Positions 11,791 to 22,685 of a DNA stretch of 64,000 nucleotides are shown one piece after another. This DNA comes from Pteria penguin (taxonomy: Eukaryota > Mollusca > Bivalvia > Pterioida > Pteriidae). Under the pieces are notes generated by a model that saw only the letters and a program-made list of their open reading frames with translations, ran no database searches and was not told the DNA's origin. A program made the translations under genes and the position numbers. The stretch is from positions 10,491,430-10,555,429 of the forward strand of contig CM068581.1 in assembly GCA_035048485.1 (NCBI GenBank). Reading direction: 5' to 3'. How positions within the stretch are numbered: position 1 is the stretch's first letter; each line of letters begins with the position of its first letter.

Positions 11791-11989
11791 ATGTTGATAT
11801 ACATAGCTTACTTCGAGATACTGAAGGGTATCAACATTGAATGTATAGTCTAGGACAACAAAACCCACCATTTCTATTTAAAGTACGAGGTGAAAATAAA
11901 AACAAGCGTATAAATATGCATTTCAATTATATCCCCTTCGGTGCCTCAGCTGCCAAAAAAAAAATAATAATAATAAAAGGAAAAAAATG

Positions 11990-12373
11990 TTATTTTAACT
12001 TCAAAACGAACGTTTTTGGAAAATATTTCGGTAAATCTAAGTCACACCATTTACGAATATTCACGATTTGAAAATCACGTGGTATCAAGCTCATGCATAA
12101 AATGGTAAGATAATTTCTCCATATGTGCAGATTCACAAATCTGTCGATGTTTGGGATATCAAAAATAAAGTTCAAAAGATTCAAAATATAAGTATTTTGA
12201 TTTTTCAGAATCAAATACCACAGGATGATAAAAGAACGAGATAGAGAGGTGGCGGCTTTATGGTTGTATATGAAAACTTTAATTTTTATATCTGTACACA
12301 TATACCTTATATCTTCATTAAACTTGTACTGATCCTCTGAAAGTGGGCCGTACAAATACTTTCGAAGCATCAT
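11990..12373 (-). CDS. Unrecognised 127-codon open frame, doubtful
   Basis: This runs from MMLRKYLYGPLSEDQ to a stop after VLKLK. It is rich in Ile, Leu, Phe and Asn, as expected of AT-rich random sequence, but also has an ordered mix of charged and aromatic residues (FVNLHIWRNYLTILC, RKWCDLDLPKYF). I do not recognise a domain. It may be chance, or a piece of a decayed mobile-element protein. It sits between the 52-bp array and two palindromes. Confidence 0.15.
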   Translation of the reverse strand: MMLRKYLYGPLSEDQYKFNEDIRYMCTDIKIKVFIYNHKAATSLSRSFIILWYLILKNQNTYILNLLNFIFDIPNIDRFVNLHIWRNYLTILCMSLIPRDFQIVNIRKWCDLDLPKYFPKTFVLKLK

Positions 12374-12411
12374 TTAATAAAATTGTCATTAACTGGTAGT
12401 TTTTGCATTAT

Positions 12412-12492
12412 CCTTGTTATTGATTCTCACGCTAGCTGTGTTGGCTTTCGGACTTGGGCCAATACAGCTATCCTCAAATCAATAACAAGGCC
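12412..12492. repeat. Short inverted repeat, ~33-bp arms
   Basis: CCTTGTTATTGATT with 'gctagctgtgttggc' pairs imperfectly with 'gccaatacagctatcc' and AATCAATAACAAGG, with a loop of about 15 bases (TTTCGGACTTGG). It lies directly before another fold-back at 12520. Confidence 0.8.
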
Positions 12493-12519
12493 AATACAAT
12501 AACATATTGAAGGGATCTA

Positions 12520-12700
12520 TTTTCGTTATGCAGAGTTATTTCCCATTTGAGCAGGTATCTGACGTCAAATCATTGTGACGTCATATAATTTCTATATCAC
12601 TTCCCGTAATTTTACACCAGTTGCCATAGAACTGGTTGACGTCACAATGGTTTGACGTCAGATACCTGTTCAAATGGGAAATAACTCTGTATAACGAAAA
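12520..12700. repeat. Fold-back element, 64-bp arms
   Basis: Positions 12520-12583 and 12637-12700 are reverse complements with few mismatches around a 53-bp spacer, which itself has the short hairpin ACCAGTT...AACTGGT. Each arm carries TGACGTCA-type palindromes. There is no open frame; most likely a MITE. Confidence 0.92.
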
Positions 12701-12910
12701 GACTCAATATTATAATCATATCGAAATGATTCAAGTTATATTATGATCATATTGAGACGATCTATATTATCATATTTATAATCATACTGAGACAGTCTAT
12801 ATTATAATAATATTGAGACAGTTTATGCTATAATATTGAGACGGTTTACATTACTATCATACTGAGACGATAAGCATACGGAGAGGGTTTATGTTCCAGT
12901 CATCTTGAGG
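12700..12910. repeat. Decayed copies of the 52-bp repeat
   Basis: Segments with 'tatattataatcatattgag' and 'agacggtt' recur but with broken spacing. This suggests the fold-back element(s) split an originally longer array. Confidence 0.65.
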
Positions 12911-13420
12911 CGATCCATCTATAAATCATCAACTTACTACCACCCAAGTCAACATATTACAATCACACTAAATTTTTCATGTGCGTTTCACTGTCAATAG
13001 GACATTTATTCCTTTATCATATACACTACACATCTATGACTACATGTATACTCGTTTCTACCTTTGTCTATGAAGTCAAATTTCAAATATTTACCATTTA
13101 TATTATACTTTTAAAAGTTTTTATAATGAAAAAGACGAAAGACCCCAAAATATTTAAATAAACCTCATGTGAAAGACTATTATTCCTATCACTCTATTTA
13201 CATTATCTTAATCATACATTACATGTATACAGCTACTAAAGCTCAAGGTTTCACATTGTTACACGTGCATACGAATTTTCGATGCATTTTCCGCTTGGCA
13301 TCCACTAATTTTGTAGACCAAATTTAAAAGGTAGACGACACAAGACATCCAAATAATGATTTAACATAATATTAATCATACGGTTGACCGACTTTATTTC
13401 TCTTTTTGGGTAAAATAAAC
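12910..13420. other. Unassigned intergenic DNA
   Basis: AT-rich. A 60-codon frame at 12979-13161 has no recognisable features. Nothing supportable was seen. Confidence 0.45.
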
Positions 13421-13423
13421 AAT

Positions 13424-13661
13424 AGGCCCAAGTGGGCCAATATAGCTCACCTGAGTACCTAGATTATCAGTCATGCAGGAAGGAAGAAGTTATTTATATT
13501 TGCATTACTGTGACTAAGTCAACACAAATGTTGAAAATATGTCAAATTTTATTTCATCAGAAGAAGTCGAAAATGTGAAATGTTAACGACGGACGGACAG
13601 ACGACAGGCTACGATTGATCACAATAGCTCACTTGAGCCTTTGGCTCAGGTGAGCTAAAAA
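13424..13661 (+). mobile_element. Family A element, short internally deleted form
   Basis: The head is CCCAAGTGGGCC, then CTCACCTGAGTACCTAG and 'cagtcatgcaggaaggaag'. The tail is 'ttaacgacggacggac', then GGCTCAGGTGAGCTAAAA. Head and tail are inverted around CTCACCTGAG. Both halves match the ends of the ~2-kb copy at 39790-41795, and the missing middle falls just after 'ttttatttca'. No coding capacity. Confidence 0.85.
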
Positions 13662-14490
13662 CTAGAACTATCCTATCGGGACAAATATCCCCCGCGGCAC
13701 CAAAGTTTAGTAACAACAAATTTGTTCACAGACTAACAGTGAGTCTAGGACAAGGTCATAATATACATTTGTACCCTAACCCTTACTGTTCAAGAGGCAT
13801 AATCAATGAATAATATATGAAACCCTTGTCTCATACAAGGGAAATCTGTTTTATTAACTAAATTACTATTACAAGGTCAAAGTTCAAGGTCATGGTCACT
13901 AAGTCAAATGACTTGGTATCAAAATGTAAAACTTGTTTCGGTGATTGTGAGTGTGAAATATGAAAGCAAAATCCTTTATACTGTAAAACAAAAGAAGAAC
14001 TTCTTAACCAAATTTTTAATACAAGACCAAAGTTTAAGGTCACTAGGTCAAATGTCTTGGTTTCAAAATGCAGTACTTGTTATGGTGAATGTGTATGTGT
14101 GTGTGTGTGTGAAATATGAAAAGCCTCATAGCTTATACTGTGAGAAAATCTGCTTACAAAATTTCCTAAACAAAGTATTATTATAGGACCAAAGTTCAAG
14201 GTCAAGGTCACTGGCTCAAATGTCTTGGTATCAAAATGTAGTATTTGTTATGGTGAGTGTGTGTGTGAAATATGAAAGCCCTATCCCTTATACTGTAAGA
14301 GAAAGCTGCTTACAGAACTTCTTAATCAAAGTATAATTACAAAGCCAAAGTTCAATGACAAGGCCACTAGGTCAAATGTATTGGTATCAAAATGTAGTAC
14401 TTGTTATGGTGAATGTCTGTGCGAAATATGAAATCCCTATCCAGTATATGACTGGCAAAGAAATCCGTTTTCAGAACTTCTTAACTGGAC
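13662..14490 (+). repeat. Family C tandem-core element
   Basis: It directly abuts the family A tail and begins CTAGAACTATCCTATCGGGA. About four or five units of 140-160 bp follow, each with 'caaagttcaaggtca', 'cactaggtcaaatg', 'ttggtatcaaaatgta', 'acttgttatggtga', a short (TG)n and 'gaaatatgaaa(g/t)cc'. Two more diverged units of the same kind lie at 23780-24000. Confidence 0.75.
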
Positions 14491-14503
14491 AGACAGGGCA
14501 ATT

Positions 14504-14893
14504 CTTATACACTCCCCTCCATAAATAAGTACACACTCTCATATTTTTGGAATTAATTTGACAAAAATGAAAGAAATAGAAATAATTCAGGTATTTTGCT
14601 GTTTATATTCAATGAAAAAGTGAAGTTTAACAAAACATATTTAAAAATTATATACAAATGCAATACTAATCTATAATGCACATTTCAGTCTAATATTTTG
14701 TGTACCCTCCTCTAGCCCTTTTCACAGCTTGAATATGTTTAGGTAAGCTTTAAACAAGTGTTCTGCATCTCCTGGCAAACAAATTGTCCCAACATTCTAT
14801 AAGTTAAAATCTAACAACCTAAAATATTGACTTATTATTTGTCTTTATAGAAAATTCCTGGGGTGGGTACTTACTTATGGAGGGTAGTGTATA
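14504..14893 (-). mobile_element. Internally deleted Tc1-type transposon
   Basis: Terminal inverted repeats TACACTCCCCTCCATAAATA (14507 on) and, inverted, the sequence ending 'cttatggagggtagtgta' (about 14890) are bounded by TA, the Tc1/mariner target. Inside, on the minus strand at about 14815-14691, frames read CWDNLFARRCRTL, a stop, then SLPKHIQAVKRARGGYTKY and a terminator. That matches the C-terminus usual for Tc1 transposases (LPKRIQAVI.ARGGHTKY type). The catalytic core is missing, so it cannot transpose on its own. Confidence 0.82.
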
Positions 14894-15440
14894 TCCATCA
14901 AACTTTGTTTGTTTTTTTTTTTTGGGGGGGGGGGGGGTTGTTAAAAACAAGCCTCGTAAATTGATCATCGTCTTTACCAATATTTGAGCAAGAAATTACT
15001 GTAATAAGAAGTTAAGGAAGATGAGATTTCTCAAATAAAGATTTGTTTATTCTTCTGAACATTAAAGCTTGGAACCTTTTCTAATTATAAGGTAAAGGTT
15101 TTAGCGTTATTAGATGTATGAAGGCAGTGAGGAGTAAACACAATACATGTAGTTCTGATAGAACTTGACATTGCAGTTTCTTCTGTGACTGGGTGAAAAT
15201 GTTGAAACCAAGAATCAAAATACTGATATGCAAACTATGCATTATGCACAGTTTAATCTATAATTCAAAATTAATACATCAATATAGCTGCATCAAAAGG
15301 CTGGTACATTATTATTCAAAGTTAAACAAAAAAAGAAGAAACTTTACAAATGTTTCACATTTCAAAACATACAATCATGATTTATAGAAAAGTGATTTCA
15401 ATAATTTCTCTCTTCATTACATTAGCATGAAACAACATCT
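14894..15440 (-). other. Probable RPRD2 3' UTR and downstream region
   Basis: Minus-strand sequence after the RPRD2 stop. It is AT-rich with no further coding exon. A T/G homopolymer pair lies at 14911-14937. Confidence 0.5.
15046..15051 (-). promoter_or_regulatory. Candidate polyadenylation signal of RPRD2
   Basis: AATAAA on the minus strand about 400 bases past the stop codon. The distance is typical for a 3' UTR, but other AT-rich hexamers nearby could serve instead. Confidence 0.4.
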
Positions 15441-15443
15441 GAT

Positions 15444-17330
15444 TTAAAATCGTGGACGAGGTCTTCTATAGGGGTCATAATGATCTCGGAAGGGAGGGGG
15501 AGGGCGTCTAGAAGGCCCATATGCATCTCTCCGCCAAAATGGTTCATGCATTCTATGACGTGAACCCATACCTGGAGGAGGAGGTCTAAAAGGGGGTCTT
15601 GGTCCCCTGAAGCGGGGTTCAAAATTTTCCCTGTGGGAAGGAGGTCCCCTGTAATCATGTGAATCACCATGATCATAGTCTAAGTGAAAATCTTCTGAAT
15701 CTTCAGGTTCCATATCCACTATAGCACCGTCAGAATAACGAATATCATCAGATTTATCTACTTTTCGTCGTTCTACTTGCACCTTTTCTATCTGCATAGT
15801 ATTTTGAGTTCCTTCATATTCACCATGAGATTTATTTTTATTTGAAGTTTCCTCTGACATTTCCACGGGAGTAATGGTAGTAAGATTTGAACGAGGCTTT
15901 CTAGCGAATACTGATGCAACATTGAATCTGTCATCTTCAGTATCTTCTATCACTGGAGGAGATACTAAATTACCCCCTTTGTTGTTAGTTGTTTTGCGTT
16001 TAAGTTTTTCATGGAATTCCCTATGATCATCCATTGCACCTCCTCTATCATGCATCCTTTTCAGAAACTTATTTTTACCTTCGATAGGACTTGGTGGTTG
16101 CACTGGAGGTTTTGGACCTCCCTCAGTGTCATCAACAGAAGGTGTAATGGGTATCTCACGAAGACTAGATTCTCGCCTATTTCTCAATATACCTTTTGGA
16201 GGAGGTGGTAAAGCTGGGTTTGTTACTGATGGTTCCTCATGCTGACTCCAGGGGTCATCTTCTGTGTAACTTTGCTGCTGATGCCATGTTGGTGACAGCT
16301 GCTCTGGTGCTTGCGGTTTATGTCCCCACGTAGGAGATGTCTGGTCCTGGGACTGAGGTCTGGACCATTCTGGTGAGGAACTATCACCATTAGGTGGAGC
16401 ATTCCAATTCAAAGAATTCTGGTTCTGAACTGGTGGTGGACCACTTGCATGGGGCCAATTTGGTGAAGGTGGATCACTTATACTATTCGACGAATTCTGA
16501 GGCCATGACTGAGACACAGGGACATTGGAGGCAGTTGATTGAGTCCATCCTCCTTGTTGCTGGTTCCATGTAGCATTTGGATCTCCTTGAAAACCAGAGG
16601 CCTGGGGATTGGAAGGAATATAAGTCTGCTGAGGAGGAAAGCTTGGGGCTGCAGGAGGTGGGGGTACATTTTGTGTTCCCATTATCCAGTTAGGAGCTAC
16701 AGGAGGAGGTGGTGGTTGTGTTTGTGGTAGCATCTGAGGAGGAGGAAATCCTGGCATCTGAGGAGGAATAGGAGGCTGTATAGGAGGGGTAGGTGGAAGG
16801 TTGGGGGGATGTGATGACACTGGAGGAGAAATTAATGCAGTAGTAGAGAGTCCAGGAACTGACTGTACAGACTCTGTAGGAACATGTGGATGTGAATACA
16901 GAGCTGGGTTACTAATAAGTTTAGACTGAATGGACTGCATGGCAGTTGTTATAGCACTAGCTGATGGTGCATGGGGAGTAACTGAATTGTTCATATTGGG
17001 TGGGGTTATAGTCTCATTAGATGTATTTTGAGCTTTCCATTCTGACCATGACCGGGGTGACCCTGTCCCAGTTTCCTCTCCTGCACTTTGCTGCTGCTCA
17101 GTAGATTCCTTCTGCTGTTGAAATTGAGACTTCACTGTGTTGGTCAATAAAGACAAATTCTGTAAAAAGTTTGAATTTGGTTGGGAAGTTTTTGTAGTTT
17201 TAGCCAATATTTGTGTTAAAAAGTCAATAGGATTTTGATGAGAATTTGAAGGTGGAGAATCCTCCTTTTCATCCATAACAGGAGTGGAACTTCCCTCTTC
17301 CCTGGAAGCTGTATGGCTGTCTGATAACAC
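15444..17330 (-). CDS. RPRD2: RPRD2 exon 10: proline-rich C-terminal tail
   Basis: The exon opens in phase 0 after TTGACAG with GTG TTA TCA (VLSDSHTAS) and ends in RRPRPRF and TAA. It covers residues 421-1048. Features in order: a Gln-rich patch (FQQQKESTEQQQ); a proline-rich stretch (PPTPPIQPPIPPQ); a Trp-containing low-complexity run with repeated SPxW motifs at about residues 709-770 (SPNW, SLNW, SPEW, SPTW, SPTW, DPWS); the conserved-looking patch KGILRNRRESSLREIPITP; an acidic segment (MEPEDSEDFHLDYDHGD); and a final Arg/Pro-rich tail (FRGPRPPFRPPPPGMGSRHR ... RRPPPPFRDHYDPYRRP). The tail is expected to be disordered. The internal Met shadows in other frames are not genes. Confidence 0.95.
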   Translation of the reverse strand: MLSDSHTASREEGSSTPVMDEKEDSPPSNSHQNPIDFLTQILAKTTKTSQPNSNFLQNLSLLTNTVKSQFQQQKESTEQQQSAGEETGTGSPRSWSEWKAQNTSNETITPPNMNNSVTPHAPSASAITTAMQSIQSKLISNPALYSHPHVPTESVQSVPGLSTTALISPPVSSHPPNLPPTPPIQPPIPPQMPGFPPPQMLPQTQPPPPPVAPNWIMGTQNVPPPPAAPSFPPQQTYIPSNPQASGFQGDPNATWNQQQGGWTQSTASNVPVSQSWPQNSSNSISDPPSPNWPHASGPPPVQNQNSLNWNAPPNGDSSSPEWSRPQSQDQTSPTWGHKPQAPEQLSPTWHQQQSYTEDDPWSQHEEPSVTNPALPPPPKGILRNRRESSLREIPITPSVDDTEGGPKPPVQPPSPIEGKNKFLKRMHDRGGAMDDHREFHEKLKRKTTNNKGGNLVSPPVIEDTEDDRFNVASVFARKPRSNLTTITPVEMSEETSNKNKSHGEYEGTQNTMQIEKVQVERRKVDKSDDIRYSDGAIVDMEPEDSEDFHLDYDHGDSHDYRGPPSHRENFEPRFRGPRPPFRPPPPGMGSRHRMHEPFWRRDAYGPSRRPPPPFRDHYDPYRRPRPRF

Positions 17331-17609
17331 CTGTCAATAAATATCCTTTCAATACAGTACATTTATATTATTTATACCACACTAATCAAACCTTCAAATA
17401 ATACTAGTCATCATATGTACATTGTACAATGCCTTAGAAATAACTTACTCATTGTTAGATCTCTTTTTTAACATGCCACAGGTTAATTTTTACTGACCAG
17501 TATTTAATGAACTAGAGTTTGATCATATTTTACAGAAGGGAATTCTTTAGTCATTTCAGACAGTATGTCTTATGATTTTACTGGTCATGTAATTTTCATA
17601 ACCAATTTC

Positions 17610-18290
17610 TCCTAGGTCCATCATAACCTATTTGCCCTTAAGTCCTTCATAACCTCTTCGCCCCTAGGTCTATCATAACCTACTTGCCCCTAGGGCCATC
17701 ATAACCTATTTGCCTCTAGGCCCATCATAACCAACTCACCCCTAGGTCCATCATTACCTACTCAACCCTAGGTCCATCATAGCCTACTCGCCCTTAGGTC
17801 CAACATAACCTACTTGCCACTAGGTCCATCATTATCTACTTGCCCTAGGTCCATCAAAGCCTACCTACCACTAGGTCCATCATTACCTACTTACCCCTAG
17901 GTCCATCATAACGTATTCACCCCTAGGTCCATCATTTCCTACTTGCCCTTAGGTCAATCATAACCTACTCGCCCCTAGGTCCATCGTTACCTACTCGCCC
18001 TTAGGTCAACATAACCTACTAATGCCTAGGTCCATCATAACCTACTCATCCCTAGGCCCATCATTACCTACTTGCCCCTTAGGTCCATCATTACCTACTA
18101 GCTCCCTAGGTCCATCAAAGCCTATTCACCCCAATGTCCATCATTACCTACTAGACCCTAGGTCCATCATAACCTACTCACCCCTAGGTCCAACATAACC
18201 TACTTGCCCCAAAGTCCATCAAAGCCTACTCGCCCCTAAGTCCATCATTACCTACTCGCCCCTAAGTCCATCATAACCTACTCAACCGGT
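17610..18290. repeat. 26-bp minisatellite in RPRD2 intron 9, about 26 copies
   Basis: Units CCCCTAGGTCCATCATAACC plus TACTCG repeat with a 26-bp period (for example 17661 and 17687). The AGGTCCATCA core is well kept, while CATAACC/CATTACC and CTCG/CTTG alternate. There is no internal symmetry apart from CCTAGG. The array lies about 280 bases from the exon 10 acceptor. Confidence 0.95.
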
Positions 18291-18611
18291 ACAACTCTCA
18301 AGATCCTTCATTTCTCTGGGTGGGTTACTGCATAGGTCTAAACTTCAGTATATATATGCAGAAGTCAAATTACCTATGTGTGATGTACAATGAGGTACAG
18401 CAAATAAACTAGGACTAAATATTGCAGCAGAACTCTCATGAAAAGATATTTTCTATTACACATTATGATATAACTAATATATAACATGAGAAGACACTTT
18501 GAGGTGTACTGAGAAAAGACTTCCCAACTCATACTGTTATTTTGTTCATTTTACAATATAATAATGAACTTTGATTCAACATGCAATGTTTTTGTGTTGA
18601 ATGAATTCCAG

Positions 18612-19270
18612 AACATATCTTAACTAGAGCAAGTTTGTAAAACATATGCCCTTGCATGGGCTTAATTCATAGCAGCAACAAAGCTTTCATAAATTATAAG
18701 TTTCATGGGCCATAACTCCTATAAATATTGCCAGTAGTGATCTTGTCTTTCAACACATTGACCCTCAAATCTATAGGTATACTTCCCTTTTGATAAAATT
18801 TTTAACAACCTCTGTTTAAAAAAACTTGACCTGTAAAATATGTGAAATATGATTAAATTCTGATGAGAAGATAATGATGTAAGTTAATATATGAAAATCA
18901 CTCAAAAACCAATAATTTCAGTCTTTTCTATTAGCTGTGACCTTGACCTTTGACCTTTTGACCCAAAACTCAATAGGATTCTTCCTTTCTTGATAAGTAA
19001 GCATATATCCAATTTGTTTTAATATAAAATGAAAAGTGATTGAGTATCATCCAGAAACCAATAATTACAGTATATTTTCGTAAGCTGTGACCTTGACCTT
19101 TAATCTATTGCCCCCGAATCAACAGGGGTCAATTCCTCTTCTCTTGATTTGTAAGCATAAATCCAAATTGGTTTGAATATGTTGAAAGACACTTGAGTTA
19201 TCATCCGGAAATCAAAGTGTGATGCAAGGAGAGAACGGAGGGACTGACGGACAAAGCAAACACTTAACAG
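18612..19270 (+). repeat. Family D tandem-core element, left part
   Basis: The head is 'aactagagcaagtttgtaaa' followed by ACATATGCCCTTGC and 'atagcagcaacaaagcttt'. The reverse complement of the block ending at 58493 carries the same head. About three units of roughly 155 bp follow, each with 'agctgtgaccttgacctt', 'aaactcaataggattcttcc' and 'cttgataagtaagcatat'. The right end (CTTAATGCCCATAAAA) is displaced to 19987 by the nested insertion at 19271. Confidence 0.7.
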
Positions 19271-19986
19271 GGCCGTCTCTGTGTATTTTGGGACTGGGGC
19301 CAGAGCCTTTGCAATTGGGAAAAACAGCTTCGGTTTGGACCAAATTGGGAAAAAAATTCAATAAAATGAGAAAAGCAGTATTATCAATGGCATTTGTTTA
19401 TTTCAAGTACATCTAGTTTTATTAATTGATATGCTTGTCCTTCATTTGTTTGAATTTATTTATGGCTGCATCCAGTTGACAATGAGGCAGCTGGTTTTGG
19501 CCGTGATCACTATCAGTCCTTTGATTTCTGTGTTCTCGTGTTGCTTTATGCGATTTTATAAGACACAGCGTTCTCATTAAACATAAAACCATTACTCGTT
19601 TTTTGTAATATGCTACATTCAATAATATAAATTAATTTCGACTGCCATGTCCATGTTCAAATGTGCATCGAAAAGACTTGTCATGAATACAACCATTCGA
19701 AATAACCTCACACCTGTCGATTAAAGGATCCACAAAACGCTTCAATATTACTCTTCAAAACACTGCATTTACAAGTGCTATTTGTACATTGATGGTGTTT
19801 ACATTTTGTGTCAGACGCGCTGATGTTACGGTTTAAAATATAGCGCGATTAAACAAGTTTCGGTCAATAAATTTGACTACGTACAGTTGGGATTTTAAGG
19901 GAACAAGGTGGGGAAAAAAAGATACTATTTGGTGTTGGGAATGGGGCCAAATATTGGCCCCAAATAAGCCCTAGCGACAGCCCTGC
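19271..19986. mobile_element. Nested DNA transposon, CAGGG termini, CTTAA duplication
   Basis: Inverted ends CAGGGCCGTCTC (left) and, inverted, CAGGGCTGTCGC (right) enclose 716 bp. CTTAA flanks both sides, and removing the insert restores the family D tail CTTAATGCCCATAAAA, so this is an insertion with a probable 5-bp duplication. The left subterminal region reads GPSLCILGLGPEPLQLGKTA and the right has 'ggggccaaatattggcccca'. CAGGG termini recall hAT and some other cut-and-paste superfamilies, but 5 bp is not the usual 8-bp hAT duplication, so the superfamily is left open. No transposase is apparent. Confidence 0.7.
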
Positions 19987-20242
19987 TTAATGCCCATAAA
20001 AATTCACCTATATACAAGCTGCAATTGATTTAGTGCCAGCTTTGTGTGTCCAAATTTCATCACAATGGGGAACTAGGGAGTTAACAATTGTTACATCAAT
20101 TTTCAACTGTTTACTTGACTAATGACCATGCTACCAACAAGAATCTAACTTGCAACTTTGCAATTCAAGCTAGAATATCTTAAATGATCTGCAACTGGGG
20201 GTAATGAGGTAAATTAAATATAAAGTGAGATAGCCATGCTAC

Positions 20243-20397
20243 CTTGACTGTTTTCGTTGGAGGGTTGTACACTGGTGTGTTGTCCATATTAATCTGTTTG
20301 ATATTCTTGGCTCTGGGGTCTGACAGAGTGGAATGAGTGGTACTGCTTGGTAGGGATGGGATCATGCTAGTAATGCGAGAATCCAATGCTGTAGGGC
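20243..20397 (-). CDS. RPRD2: RPRD2 exon 9: linker
   Basis: It follows the acceptor TTTACAG with GGC (split codon, phase 1) and reads GPTALDSRITSMIPSLPSS... to NPPTKTVK, ending AAG before GTAGCA in phase 0. It is rich in Ser/Thr/Pro and has no globular domain. It connects the coiled-coil part to the proline-rich tail, about residues 369-420. Confidence 0.9.
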
Positions 20398-20419
20398 CTG
20401 TAAACAATGAAGAGGAGGA

Positions 20420-22675
20420 AATTTAATATACATTACTTGCCACTTTAATTTTTTGCAATATTGCTTTTATCACTATTCATGGTAACTTCACTGGCATAAT
20501 AACATTTTAAGGCAGATGGAAGACAATAAATTCAGAGTAAACTGTCAACAACATTTCCAAACTGACATATGTTTAGTTTATATATAATCAATAATTCAAT
20601 ATACACTATCTCTTCATTTATGATTATTATACTACATGTATTTTCATGGAAACTCTTTGGTCTTTACATGTATATTGAAATTATATCAAAATGCTACAAA
20701 AATCAAATTAGTTGATTTCAGGCATATTAGGAGCAAGAAAAATATACAAGCACTACTCTGGGTTCATTTTCACTGATAAATCAACAAGCACTCCTTTGGA
20801 TCCAATTTCACAGATGAATATATTCTCTTGCTTAATGTATTTTTGACAACTAACAAAAGACTATTAATTGCTTTCCCTACATCAAGATAATGATACAAAA
20901 GTTTGTGGAAAAGATTAAGTCAAGTCAAATTTGTTTTTTTTTTTTTAATAATATATTAAATCTTGTTTTGATGTAAAATAGACAGAAAAATATTTTGCCT
21001 TTAGTGGCAATGCCAGCATGCCAGAATTGGTTTATATCAAAATAATAAATATCAGAGCATATATATGTATATAAAAAATGGTGCATCATATGCACATTTC
21101 AACAATTTATGTCTCTTCTGTGATGTTCAAGGACTAAACCAAGAGAAAATTAGAGAAAAAGTCATAAAAAAAACAAGAAAATTTTATATGCAGCTTTAAA
21201 ACAACCCTTCAAATAGATATTTTTAATTAAAGTTGGCATTTAAATGTTTCATAGCTTCAAAAACAAAAAAAACCCAATAGTTTTTGAAAAAAATACCAAG
21301 TCAGTGATTTATTTTCTAATATGACTAATTCAGTGCTGTAAAACACTTAAAAACTTGTTTTGGTGTCGACTGAAAGAAAAAATTATTTATTGATTTGACT
21401 CCAGCAAGGTTTGAACCACTAAATTTCAGCATGCCAGAACTCGCCTATATTAAAAATGGAAAAAAATTGTTGTGTAATCAAGGATTACAAAGCTCACATC
21501 ATGGGTTTTGACCATGATAAGGTTACTCCTATGTTTCAGTCATACAGACATAGAGAATTTATTAACCAGACAAAGCTTAATGGACTGATGGACACACATA
21601 TTCACTCAAGCAAAAAATATAACTCGGGCACAGCAACTAAAACTAGATTCTTTCTTAAACACATATAGATGCATATTTGGTGTAAGTTTGAACATCCTAT
21701 GCCTCACTGAAAAAAAATAAAGAAACTTCTTAACATTACTTCAAGAATCTGTAAACAAGCTCAATAAAATATGAAATATGGGTCAGACACAGCATCTGAA
21801 ACTGGACTCCTCCATAACACATATTTATGCATCATTGGTGTAAGTTTGAACATCCTATGACTCATACATGTATTTAAGAAATGAAAGTTCTTAACATTGT
21901 GGATGTGGACATTGAGAGGGTGATAGCAAAAGCTCCTGTTCATTTCATGAGGTGAGCTAAACATCATAATAAATAATGAATAAATACAAATTTTCCCACT
22001 GCTTTTTTTTCATAACTCTAAAAATAGAAATTTCAAACAAATGTTAGCAAATAAATGTTCCCTGCTTCTCTGCATTTAATACATCAATAAAATGTTACAA
22101 AAATGAGTTGAAAGCACAGAGTTCAAAAAGATGTCAAAAAGTTTACTCTAGAAGGGAACCAGAAACAACAACACTTCTTCAGACACCATTTTAGATCACT
22201 CTGATACAACTCTTTGATGATCAATGAAGCCAGTCTGAAGAAGTAGTTGTCAAAAGAGGGTACTCTTCTGGGTCCTATGCTGCCCCAACCTGGATCCACT
22301 CCACCATGGATCTTGGTGAAATATGGCAACAATTCTATGGAACATTGAGTATTTCATCCTTACAAGGATTAATCAATATCTTTCAATCAGTTCTGAAGAC
22401 AAATACATCAAAGCTCCCTATAATACACTAATACCATATGCATCCCTCCCTTTTCAATCTTGCAAATGCAATAAATCCTATAAATTTTATATTCCATTCT
22501 CTTCTGATTACATTTATTGCAATAAAATAAATTAAGATACATGAAATTAATGCATAATGAGCAATCTACAAAGTGAAAATTCAAGGAGTTCTGAGAAGTT
22601 GAAAGTATGAATAGTTTACGGACAACAGACAGATGGCATCACACTATGACCTTTAGTTCAGGTGAGCTAAAAAAG
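20420..22675. repeat. RPRD2 intron 8, with a probable diverged family A element
   Basis: From roughly 20980 to 22675 several pieces resemble the long family A copy at 39790-41795: 'aaggtttgaaccactaaatt' (about 21405), a segment at 22100-22330 whose minus strand reads GVDPGWGSIGPRRVPSF (against GWIQGGAKRVPLF at about 41560), and a tail 'ttcaggtgagctaaaa' (22656-22671). A pair of related blocks with 'aagtttgaacatcctatg' lies at about 21683 and 21843. No exon other than those of RPRD2 was found. Confidence 0.5.
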
Positions 22676-22685
22676 AAATTCTGAC

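Noticed and set aside
18940..19100. Nuclear-receptor response elements (TGACCTTGACCTT)
   Set aside because: The motif matches a direct-repeat half-site pair, but it recurs as part of dispersed repeat units throughout the window, so a regulatory role cannot be claimed.
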